Source: Sporodiniella umbellata
Lineage: Eukaryota > Mucoromycota > Mucoromycetes > Mucorales > Rhizopodaceae
DNA length: 64,000 nt
Assembly (NCBI GenBank): GCA_025677835.1
Contig: JAIXMR010000019.1
Location: 215,779-279,778, forward strand
Direction of reading: 5' to 3'
Part shown: one piece after another, positions 23,818 to 33,601 of the stretch
Layout: every line of letters begins with the position of its first letter
How positions within the stretch are numbered: the stretch's first letter is position 1
Made by a program: the position numbers and the translations under genes
Notes under the pieces: generated by a model
The model's database searches: none
Told to the model about the DNA's origin: nothing
What the model saw: the letters and a program-made list of their open reading frames with translations, nothing else

Positions 23818-24105
23818 ATTATAAGATCTTGTACATGCTCAAAAAAAAAAAAAAAAAAAAAAAAAAGGGGGTGGAGGAAGGACAGTAAGAACAAAATAAG
23901 CACTTCATAAAGAAAAAAAACAGGTGTGAATCTAGTGACTTTGTTAGGTACAAAATTGGTATGCAATCACACCTAATAGCCTTATTTTGCCCTTGAACTT
24001 GGTGATACAAACTGTAGATCGACGAGCCCAGCTAGTCAACTATGTCCGGGAAGTTTATTGGTAAATAATATATGCATGCCATTTAAGAAGGCTAAATTGA
24101 TAGAT

Positions 24106-25634
24106 TTAATATATTTTTGGCTGACTATTTTCTTTCGATTTGATCCTTGATGAATCAGTAGCCAATTCATATTCACTCTTCTGGCTTTCAAAATAACTGG
24201 CTTTATGTACTGAGCTTGACCTTACACGCACCTGCACAGGTTCATCGATGTATACATTATTCTTTAGTTCATTAGAGCAATATAGACTATCTGCACTGTT
24301 TGACAAGTGTGTAAAAAAATGCAGGCTGATATATTTAGGACTATAAAGCTATGAGTGAAACCTTGCGTGTTACATATAAAAATTGGCCCTTACTTGATTA
24401 TAAGTGTTAGACAAACAAATGCAGATGCAAATGTTCCATCAAAAGTCCATATAGCCGCCATAATGTAACTGTAAAATTCATTTTTCAATAACGATAGTCG
24501 AAAAGTACTGTAAATACATTTCAATACGGAAAATATAAAAAGGGTCAATGCGGTATTGAGCACCAACATCTTGGCCTTTGTTTCAAAAGAGACAAGAAAA
24601 AAGTCAACATTAGAATTATACTATAACAAAAAAATACGTGATTTTCTCACCCTAAAAATGGCATTTTGGATCTTTTGAATTTTACTATCATCTTCATCTT
24701 GGTTTTCCTGATTTCTTAAATGAGCTTTTAGTAGAACCATAAGACCATACCCAAAGTAAAGGGAGCACAAACAAAGAAAAATACAATGAATTGTCCACAT
24801 GTAGTATAGTCCATTAGTAAAAGCTTTAGCCAAAGAGTAATTCCCTTTTTCTGCATATACGGCAGCAATTATAGAAAATGCATTATTCAAAACAAATGGG
24901 CACACTGTTTGTAAAGTGAAAACAAGGTCCACTCGGTTAGTGTGCAAAACAGAATAGTGATTTGTCATGCTACAAGTCTAAGTAAAGCAAGGGGTCAGTT
25001 AAAACGCGGTAAAAGCGATCCACACTTACGTTGGAAACTATATGTGCAATTCCAAATATGTAACACGCCAGCGCACATATACCAAATTGCCATGGGAGCT
25101 CGTATAGAACTAAAACCACACGCTTTAACAAAGAACATCTTTTACAAATATTACTAACATGCAGTCAAAATTGGACTTGGAGAGGCGTTGGTGATTATCA
25201 GAGTCAAGCTTATAATTCGTACTGTAAGGGTTTATCAAAATTAATAAATAAAAAACGTTAGTTTGCAGCAAGACATACAATTCAATAATCTAGATTTGGA
25301 TATAGTTATTTACAAATTGTAAAAATAATGCCAAACACGAATAGCGATTGCAATGGCCTTGGGCGTATAAAATATGTGTAAGGTACTGGATCAAAGAAGA
25401 CACCCTGCTTAAAAGGAACTCTGTAAAACAGAATCACTGTCCCTTAAAATTGTTTAATCCATATACTATATAAAAGTATCTACCTATAACTAGCAATATA
25501 GCAGACAATGCGATGTTTACTATATACATGCGAAAAACGATGCCCTTCTCTACGCATCCCTCTAATGTTACTCTCCAGTCGCAATGACATGTTGACAGTG
25601 AGTCAGTTTCACATAATAGCCAGAATGAATCCAT
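24106..25634 (-). CDS. putative 7-8 transmembrane protein, receptor-like
   Basis: Polytopic membrane protein in several exons: 25484-25634, 25314-25418, one ending near 25150-25221, one ending at 25030, then 24651-24977, 24394-24575 and 24106-24295. All joins close in frame except the one near 25140-25170, which I could not resolve. Hydrophobic segments include RMYIVNIALSAILLVIV, PLQSLFVFGIIFTI, ISLTLIITNASPSPILTA, WQFGICALACYIFGIAHIV, IHCIFLCLCSLYFGYGLMV, MLVLNTALTLFIFSVL and FASAFVCLTLII. The N-terminus is Cys-rich and has no signal peptide; the C-terminal tail (about 65 residues) is Ser/Lys/Glu-rich. The layout resembles a seven-helix receptor, but no diagnostic GPCR motif is seen. Confidence 0.6.
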
Positions 25635-27467
25635 TCCTTTATTGAAAGCGACAGTAGATAACTGTATTTATCAAAAAGTTTTTTCCGTCTTTTTTTTTTT
25701 GTCTTTTTTGTTTTGTTTTTTCGAGAAACAAAAAAGAAGCCCTAATTTCTTTTTTCACAAAAAACAAAGCAGAGTTGTGATCATGAGTGTCAGCTCTGTA
25801 ACACATTATATATTTGATTCCTGTGTTTTTTTTTTCTTATTCCAAGACAGTATCGATGACAGAGCTTATTTAAAAAACCTCAAAATACCAAAACCAGATC
25901 TTTGTTTGCCTGATTGCTTTTGCTTTTGAACAAATAAATAGATCAAATCATCTGATGTAGTAAGGTACAATTGTATAGAGCTATATTTCCTGATGTACAC
26001 AAAAGTAAAAACACGATCATTTAAAGTTCAGAGAAACTGTACACTCTTTTGTCTAATTTCCCAAGACTTTTTGGTTTCGTATTCTTCGGACTAACCCTTA
26101 CAGAAACTACAGTTGTACGTGTAACCCATACTTTGTTTCTTTCTTGATAATCTCTCTTTTCTTGTTTTTGTGTAGTAATTTTGTTGTTTTTGCCTGTATT
26201 GTGAATTTTGCAAATGTCATGAAAATTGGCACTCAGTGTAGTACCGTTGTAAATCCTTCTTATGTCCGTTTTCAAGAACCTCGTTTTAGTACTTTGGGCC
26301 TTACCAATTTTTAAGCTGTTGTTGGGCCCGGAAATTGAAATTCAAAGAAACACTTTCTCTCGTTTTTTTCTTCCTTTTTTACAACAAATACTAATTCATC
26401 ATACGTACGAAAAGGATTATGCTAGTGGCCATAATGATTGAAGAGCAAAAAATCAACTCTCTATAGTTCTGTTTCTTTTGTGTTTTGTCTTTATCACTTC
26501 CCATAAAAGATACAACTTTGGTTTGTGTAAGAGTAAAAAGGCGGGAAAAAAGAGATACGTTCGGTTCTTTCTGAAAAGCAGGGGCTTTACACTTTTGAAA
26601 GCTAGAGCTGTTAAAGTACCTTATAGAAAATAAAATTCTTTCGAAACGAAGGCGTTTATATAAACAAAGCGTTCTCTTAGCTTTCTTTTCTTATTTTTTT
26701 CTGTCCACGTCAGTCGCTAAATTAAACCTGACTATTGTATTAAAACGCTGTGCCTGAGTCTTAATGGTACTTTAAGGAGTATAAGGTTTTATTGAATCTT
26801 GGCTTCTGAAGCATTCCTATAACTGTTTTGAAGTATAGTACTCGAAGTTTTTTTTTTGTATTTCTAACACATTTAAGATTATAAATATTGAATTCACTAC
26901 TACATGCTTCTTATAGTTACGACTTAGTTTTAAATAGATATATATATTCCTCCAATATACGGTTCATTTATATATGTAGTACAACTAGATCTAGAAAAGA
27001 CCTTTTACAAATACAGTAATTGAGATCAAGTTGGGAAAATCAATCTAGTTTTTTTTTTTTTTTTTTTTTGCTAGCCAAAATTGTTCTAAGCGTTCAGAAT
27101 ATCATATAATATACTATGCAGTATTATGTAATTTAATTGGTGTTCATTCCATCTGTGCTGCTTTCTACTCTGCATTTAAAAACCTAAAATCTATTTGTGT
27201 ACCTGGAGTGAAAGCTGAACATAAACTTTTGGTGTATATAATTAGAAATCTACGTACGCTGTTTGTTTCTGAAATGGGTTTATATTTACTCTTAAATGCA
27301 ATACCATATTCTCAAATAGGAGCGTTGTAAAAGCGATTGATGTTGCAAAATTCAAAAGATTTTATTAGTGTTTGATCAAAAAAAAAATTTGTAATATAGA
27401 ATAAATAAATAGTTTCTACGAAGATGGCCATACGGTATTTTTTTCCTCCATCAGTTGTTTTTGTTTT
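25635..27467. other. intergenic, no confident gene
   Basis: A+T-rich 1.8 kb upstream of the multipass membrane gene and downstream of the repeat-peptide gene. It holds short T runs (25690, 26848, 27051) and TA-rich stretches. A minus-strand 84-codon ORF at 26021-26275 has no recognisable features. Confidence 0.6.
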
Positions 27468-29306
27468 TTACAAGGTTCCGTCATATCCCCTGAACATGCC
27501 TTCGGCTTCAGAGTCTTTGATCCAGTAGAGTCCTTCAGTACTTGCTTGAGCCTTGTTTTCTGAAGGTGTTTCAACTAGCTTGACTTCAACTTCGTAGTTC
27601 TTAGAGGAGCTAGCTTGGGAGTCACCGTGTTTGACAACAACAGCAAGGTAAGAGGGTTGAGCTTCTTCAGGAGCAGCGGAAAAGGCAGCGGCAGCAGAGA
27701 CTGAAGCAGGAGCAATGGAAGCGGCGGAAACAGAAGCAACAGCTGCAGAGGCGGATACGGGAGCGGCAGAAGCAGAAACTGAGGGTTTAACAGCAGCGGC
27801 CGAGGCAGAGGCAGAGACAGAAGCGGAAGCTGACGCCATAGAAGAGACGGCACGCTTACCCTTCTTGTTGACCTTTACGGAAACAGGAGCAGAGGCGGAC
27901 ATCTTGGATGCAGAAGCGGAAGCCATAGAAGAGACGGCACGCTTACCCTTCTTGTTGACCTTTACGGAAACAGGAGCAGAGGCGGACATCTTGGATGCAG
28001 AAGCGGAAGCCATAGAAGAAACGGCACGCTTACCCTTCTTGTTGACCTTTACGGAAACAGGAGCAGAGGCGGACATCTTGGATGCAGAAGCGGAAGCCAT
28101 GGAAGAGACGGCACGCTTGTTCTTCTTGTTAACCTTTACGGAAACAGGAGCAGAGGCGGACATCTTGGATGCAGAAGCGGAAGCCATAGAAGAAACGGCA
28201 CGCTTACCCTTCTTGTTGACCTTTACGGAAACAGGAGCAGAGGCGGACATCTTGGATGCAGAAGCGGAAGCCATAGAAGAAACGGCACGCTTACCCTTCT
28301 TGTTGACCTTTACGGAAACAGGAGCAGAGGCGGACATCTTGGATGCAGAAGCGGAAGCCATAGAAGAAACGGCACGCTTACCCTTCTTGTTGACCTTTAC
28401 GGAAACAGGAGCAGAGGCGGACATCTTGGATGCAGAAGCGGAAGCCATAGAAGAGACGGCACGCTTGTTCTTCTTGTTGACCTTTACGGAAACAGGAGCA
28501 GAGGCGGACATCTTGGATGCAGAAGCGGAAGCCATAGAAGAAACGGCACGCTTACCCTTCTTGTTGACCTTTACGGAAACAGGAGCAGAGGCGGACATCT
28601 TGGATGCAGAAGCGGAAGCCATGGAAGAGACGGCACGCTTGTTCTTCTTGTTAACCTTTACGGAAACAGGAGCAGAGGCGGACATCTTGGATGCAGAAGC
28701 GGAAGCCATAGAAGAGACGGCGCGCTTGACCTTATTGCTGGCAACGGAAACAGGAGCGCTAGCCTTGATGGAAAGAGAAGCGCCACGGCTGGCAGAGGCC
28801 ATGGAAGAAACAGCACGCTTAACATTTCTGTTAGCTTTTTTGCTAACAGGGGCAGCAACAGAGGCACCACGGCTAGCCGAAGCCATGGAAGATACGGCAC
28901 GCTTAACATTTCTGTTGACCTTCTTGCTTACGGGAGCGGAAGCTGAAGCCATGGAGGAGACAGCACGCTTGGCCTTTACGGAGGCAAAACTCTTGGGCAT
29001 GACGGAAGATTGAGGGCGTTCAGAAACCATAGAAGCAGAGGGCATGAAAGCAGACATGCTGGCAAGGGCACGTCTGTTCATAGCAGGGTGCTGAGCCATA
29101 GAAGCACTGGCAGAGGCGACGTTGGAGGCGTGAGATTGAGGAGCCATGAGGCTCTTGAAGAAATCAACAATGTTGCGCTTATCGACATGTGCAGCTGAAG
29201 CAGAGGCTGCAGGCATGGCTGAATAGTTGATAGAGGCTGAGCTACCAGCAGCGTATACTGCATGGGTTAATAAGCAAGAAGCAGCAAAAGCAAGAGACAA
29301 CTTCAT
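27468..29306 (-). CDS. secreted Kex2-processed repeat-peptide precursor (KEP-type)
   Basis: Single-exon 612-residue protein. It begins with a signal peptide (MKLSLAFAASCLLTHAVYAA) and a propeptide with dibasic sites at about residues 43-44 (DKR) and 78-79 (NRR). From about residue 113 a unit beginning AVSSMASAS recurs after each Lys-Arg: three diverged units (residues 115-195), ten near-identical 29-residue units (196-485) and a final partial one. Each perfect unit starts AVSSMASASASKM and ends VKVNKK then G or N then KR; seven have G and three have N. A Ser/Ala-rich stretch and a non-repeat C-terminal domain (GLYWIKDSEAEGMFRGYDG) follow. Kexin cleavage in the Golgi would release many copies of a ~27-residue basic, Ser/Ala-rich peptide. 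Function is unknown; signalling, surface or defence roles are all possible. Confidence 0.85.
   Translation of the reverse strand: MKLSLAFAASCLLTHAVYAAGSSASINYSAMPAASASAAHVDKRNIVDFFKSLMAPQSHASNVASASASMAQHPAMNRRALASMSAFMPSASMVSERPQSSVMPKSFASVKAKRAVSSMASASAPVSKKVNRNVKRAVSSMASASRGASVAAPVSKKANRNVKRAVSSMASASRGASLSIKASAPVSVASNKVKRAVSSMASASASKMSASAPVSVKVNKKNKRAVSSMASASASKMSASAPVSVKVNKKGKRAVSSMASASASKMSASAPVSVKVNKKNKRAVSSMASASASKMSASAPVSVKVNKKGKRAVSSMASASASKMSASAPVSVKVNKKGKRAVSSMASASASKMSASAPVSVKVNKKGKRAVSSMASASASKMSASAPVSVKVNKKNKRAVSSMASASASKMSASAPVSVKVNKKGKRAVSSMASASASKMSASAPVSVKVNKKGKRAVSSMASASASKMSASAPVSVKVNKKGKRAVSSMASASASVSASASAAAVKPSVSASAAPVSASAAVASVSAASIAPASVSAAAAFSAAPEEAQPSYLAVVVKHGDSQASSSKNYEVEVKLVETPSENKAQASTEGLYWIKDSEAEGMFRGYDGTL
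27852..28721 (-). repeat. tandem array of ten 87-bp coding units
   Basis: Ten head-to-tail 87-bp units within the repeat-peptide gene. Units differ by a few bases, for example gagacg versus gaaacg, cata versus catg, and the gly/asn-coding triplet. The near identity at DNA level, including third positions, points to recent expansion or homogenisation. Confidence 0.95.
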
Positions 29307-29807
29307 TCTATTTAAATATAGTGATTTAGATGAGAAATATCGTATTCTAAAGAAACTGAATTGCTTTTATATATACCCTGATCTTTAAGTTTTAAAATGG
29401 TTTAAAGAATTTTACAGTTTTCTATGCTGGCGGATCAAATTACAACAGGAACGTAAAGTATTTTAGATGTGCCAAAAAAAAAAAAAGAAGGGAGCTTAAA
29501 AACGTCTGACAGCCAGATCAAATTTCAATTTACATTCTTTCTAAAGTAAAACCTTTTTTTTTCCTTACTACTATTCTGCAATGCTCTTCTTCATATCTAT
29601 ATATTCGCTTTTGACTCTTTTCTACTTCTCCCCTATCGCTTATTAAGCGTTCCATCCCTTGTTTTGACAAATATGTATCTGAGATACAAGTGTTTTATCT
29701 CCAATGTAGATTATAAGAACTCCGAAGGCACTCTGGCTGTAAGAACTTGACCTACAGTTTACACTCATTTATTTTTTTTTTATTTATAATTACAAAAGCG
29801 CTTCAAC
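29307..29807. promoter_or_regulatory. shared divergent upstream region
   Basis: About 500 bp between the start codons of the repeat-peptide gene and ARPC4. It includes TATA-like tatatata about 70 bp upstream of the repeat-peptide ATG (near 29372), an A run at 29473 and T runs near 29552 and 29770. Confidence 0.45.
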
Positions 29808-30625
29808 ATGGTAAAATAAACACAAAGATAAAAAGCACAAAAATAACAGGCGTGTGTGTGTGTGTGTGTGTGTGTGTGAAGAAAACAAAGAAGGGAATAG
29901 AATGAGGTTATTAACCTGAAGCAATTTTTTTTCTTGCTATACAATAGTCTAATACACTTCGTCCCTATCTCACAGCTGTTCGCTCTACATTGACCGCCGC
30001 GCTTTGTTTGGATAACTTTGCTTCGCAAGTAGCTGAAAGACACAATACTCCTGAAATTGAATCAGGGTAAGCGAGCGCTTTGAGGTGTAAGGGTGTTTTT
30101 TTTTAAAAAGTGTTCATTTGTAGAAAATCGAAAGAGGTTTTAATGAACCCTTTGGTCATAAGCCGTAACGAAAATGAAAAAGTACTTATTGAACCTTCAG
30201 TAAATTCGGTTCGCGTCAGCATTAAAATCAAACAAGCAGATGATTTGGAGCGCATTTTATGCCATAAATTTTCTCGCTTCTTGATGATGAGAGCCGAGAA
30301 TTTTGTTGTTTTGCGTAGAAAACCAGTTGATGTGAGTGAGAAAAGTCTAGGTCAATGCAATGGCACATGTTGACACGTCTATTGTAGGGTTACGACATCT
30401 CTTTCTTGATTACCAACAACCATACCGAGCAAATGTACAAACATAAATTGGTGGATTTCATTGTTCATTTTATGGAAGAGGTGGACAAGGAAATCTCCGA
30501 GATGAAGCTCAGTGTCAACACGCGTGCTAGAACCGTAGCCGAAAGTTATTTAGTTCAGGTAAAAAGAAAAGACAGGAGAGAACAAAGCGGAAGAACTAAA
30601 GTTTATCTGCGTATAGTTTGCTTAA
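29808..30625 (+). CDS. ARPC4: Arp2/3 complex 20 kDa subunit
   Basis: Core subunit of the actin-nucleating Arp2/3 complex. Exons 29808-29810, 29948-30066, 30124-30331, 30388-30558 and 30617-30625 close in frame to 169 residues, the family length. The first exon is just the ATG codon. Highly conserved segments are [59 protein letters not shown] and, after the third intron, [20 protein letters not shown]. The first intron contains the (GT)n microsatellite at 29852-29878. Confidence 0.96.
29852..29878. repeat. (GT)n microsatellite in ARPC4 intron 1
   Basis: Thirteen to fourteen GT units, uninterrupted, within the first intron of ARPC4. Confidence 0.95.
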
Positions 30626-31145
30626 AAGAGCCAACAAGACCACATTAGCTGGCGTTTTATCTTAATGTATTAGTGATTAAAGATGTATACAAGCGCTCTA
30701 ACTAAGCCTTGAAGCGGGTGATTTTTAATGATAGAAAGACAAAACGGGGCTGTTTCTTAAATGAGGAAACGGTGTAACCTATTGGGTTGACGTAATGCAA
30801 GATTTTAGGAAGCGGAAAAACAGGCAGACCAGCAGAGAGCACTCAAGGGTGCCCGTCTCCCTAGCCAGAAAAGACGGGCGGGAAAGGAATCAGTATCATA
30901 TGAGCGGGAAAAGGTTTACAACTGGATGATTGGTGTAAATTTCAAAAAAAATGTGGGGTTAATGTTGATTTTTTTTCTTTTTTCGTCCCTCCACAAGGTT
31001 CATCTTTGTACGACATGTGCTTAATATAAAAACAGCTCAAAAACGAAGGATGAAAGAAAAAAAGTTTTTCTTTCGCTTTTTGCTCAATTTTTTCTTTTTT
31101 TTGTGAATTTTCTTGTCATTTTCGCTGGCGATATTTCTCCTCATT
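30626..31145. promoter_or_regulatory. ARPC4 3' flank and CSL upstream region
   Basis: About 520 bp. The stretch near 30800-30900 is less A+T-rich. Pyrimidine-rich T/C runs lie within 70 bp of the CSL start codon, as is common at fungal transcription starts. No coding sequence seen. Confidence 0.45.
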
Positions 31146-33601
31146 ATGTTTACAACCGAGTCAAGAAAAAGAAAGCAAGATGATTTGAATAAATTAAGCT
31201 CTTCCATGCCTACCAATTGGTCAGATTTTATCTATTCGTCCCCTTCATCGCCCTCTGTAGACAACGGTCTATTTGACCTTCACTCAAATCTGCAGCAAAG
31301 CCACGTGGAGCCCAATAGCGGAACTAACTCCCGCAGGCACTCAGTGGCTGTGGGCGAGTTAGATTTTCACTCTTTTGACCTTAACGTACTCCCGCATTTT
31401 CTGGATGAAAGGCCCGGACATAAACGAGCCATGTCTTTAAGAGAAGACGATTTGCTTGTAAGCGATCCCTTGTTTTCTCCTAGCTTTTTAGAAGCGCTGA
31501 TGTCTGAAAATACGAGGCCCAGGGGATTGTCCATCGACAATAGCGTTATCTCGGATTTCTCTCTTCACGACCTTCACTCGGACCTGTTCAAATTTGACAC
31601 AGCAGAGCAAACAGTGACCCCCTCTGCCACTATCACCAACGAAATCAACCTGATGGCCGACTGGCTACTGGAGCAAGACCAACAGCATACTCAGAAAAGG
31701 CAAAGGCGTACTACTGACTCCCCCTTAGGTTCTTCCTCTTCTTCGTCCTCGTCCCCACCTATAACCCCTATGCAGCAGGCCTCCATGGGTTTCGAAGAGC
31801 AGGACGACCCTCCTCTTCAGTCTTTAGTCCAGAACTATTTGCTTCAGAAACATCAGAACTGTATACCTGGCGAGAAAACTGTCACCATTTTAACAAGCCG
31901 CGTAGCTCAGAAAAGCTATGGTACCGAAAAAAGGTAAACAAACAAAGCTGTCCCAAACGTTTCTAACTTCAAAACAAAGGTTTCTATGCCCTCCGCCCGC
32001 CACCGTCTTAAAAGGCACTAGTTGGTGGACGGCAGACAAGATAGCCGATAAGAGCTCACCTAACGGGTTTCAATCTCAGCCAACTGCACTTCAATCGCCT
32101 AAACTTACGATTCAAATTTCGGGTGAAACAATTCAACAATCGGGTACAATCGAATGGCAAACATTACCTAACACAGATAAGAAGCTGGCAAATGACCACC
32201 AGAAAAACTTTGGTAGGTGTATATCAAAACAGCTGTTTATCAATGATGCCGACGAGAAAAGAAAGCGTGTAGAAGTCCTGGCAAGCATACAATTAGCCAA
32301 CGGGCTGTCCTTAGGCACCTTTCAGAGCAAAGGCATAAAGGTGATCAGCAAGCCTTCCAAAAAAAGACAGAGCGTGAAAAACATGGAGTGTAAGTACTTG
32401 CTTTAAACTTGTACGCTTGTATCTAAGAAAAAAATATATAGTATGCATTCACCACGGTACAACCATCTCTTTATTTAATCGTATCCGGTCACAGACTGTA
32501 TCCACTAAATATCTTGGTGTATCCACTAATCAACTGGATAATTCAAACGGTACATGCTTCGTATCCCGAACGGGTACTTGGGATCCTTTTGTTATTTGGA
32601 TTGTGGACACTTCTTGCACTTCGGAAAACGTCAATCGACCCAAGAACAACCCCAACAACCCCGACTATCCACCCTCTCCCGCTATTGCTTTACAGTCTTA
32701 TTCCCCACTGGCTATTCACTACAATCAGCCGGTTGTTCTTCAGTGCGTCACCACAGGCTTGGTGAGCCCTGTCATGATCATCCGTAAAGTAGACAAACAA
32801 AGTCTTGTTCTGGGCGGAAACAGTGTTGATCAACGACTCCATCAATCTTTGGGAGGCGAATGCAGCGATGAAACCTTAGGAGATCCTGTTTCTCAATTAC
32901 ACAAAGTTGCCTTTCAAATCGTACAAGACCCCTCGTTCCATCAGAATAGCACGCCACATGAAGACCCCACCCATCGATGGAAAATTCCTCTCTCCAGCCA
33001 CCCTGTCACCTATCTTGCTTGCCTAAACGATGTTGTGGGTATGCACAAAACAACTTCTACACGTCACCTTGTTCCCCAATGTCAAGAACAGCCTCCTGCA
33101 GAGCCTTGGAACGATATCATGCCTAAAGAGCCCCTTCGCCGCATGAGCACAGCTGAAGCAAAAGGGCGTCGTGGCAGTCTAGCCAAATCAACAAATCCCC
33201 TTGTAGATGGACTCGAGGGCTCGTGCTGGACTGAAGATGTATCAGATGCCGCAGTATGGACTGTAGTCGGCACAGACAGCACAAGCTATACATTCTGGAC
33301 TCCTCCTGACCGCAAAATCTCTTCTATCCCTTCCTTTCCTACTGTTCACCAAGTTACCCAACAGGGGGATCACCTTGTGCTGACAGGAGAGAACTTTAGT
33401 CAAAATCTAGAGGTTTGGTTTGGCGATGTTAAGTCGCTACAGACAGACCACATCTCAGGAGAAACTGTTCACTGTAAAATCCCTGTCATGACGCATAGTC
33501 CAACTATCCAACAAGACGAAGTTGGAAACAAGAAAGTACCTTTACTCTTTGTTCGTAGTAACGGTACTATTCATAGAACGAACTTTTATCATACTTTGTA
33601 A
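31146..33601 (+). CDS. CSL-family transcription factor (RBP-J/Su(H)/Cbf11-like)
   Basis: Sequence-specific DNA-binding protein of the CSL family, known in fungi as well as in metazoan Notch signalling. Exons 31146-31933, 31980-32389 and 32442-33601 give 785 residues and close in frame. The N-terminal ~240 residues are disordered, with NLS-like basic motifs (SRKRKQ). The N-terminal Rel-like domain carries KSYGTEKRFLCPPPATVL, and the beta-trefoil domain carries LCIHHGTTISLFNRIRSQTV, IIRKVDKQ and DPVSQLHKVAFQI. The C-terminal IPT domain reads GENFSQNLEVWFGDV. Compared with animal CSL it has insertions, e.g. the Asn/Pro-rich stretch near 32640-32700. No Notch or ankyrin partner would be expected in a fungus. 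Confidence 0.95.

Noticed and set aside
26021..26275. Minus-strand 84-codon ORF
   Set aside because: No domain, no splice context and no sign of codon bias; probably chance.
27846..28730. Possible CRISPR array (regular 87-bp periodicity)
   Set aside because: Units are contiguous coding repeats without unique spacers, in a eukaryotic gene.
27715..29013. Long plus-strand ORF (432 codons) opposite the repeat-peptide gene
   Set aside because: It is the antisense shadow of the Lys-Arg repeat array; it has no signal peptide or start context and owes its openness to the repeat's codon pattern.
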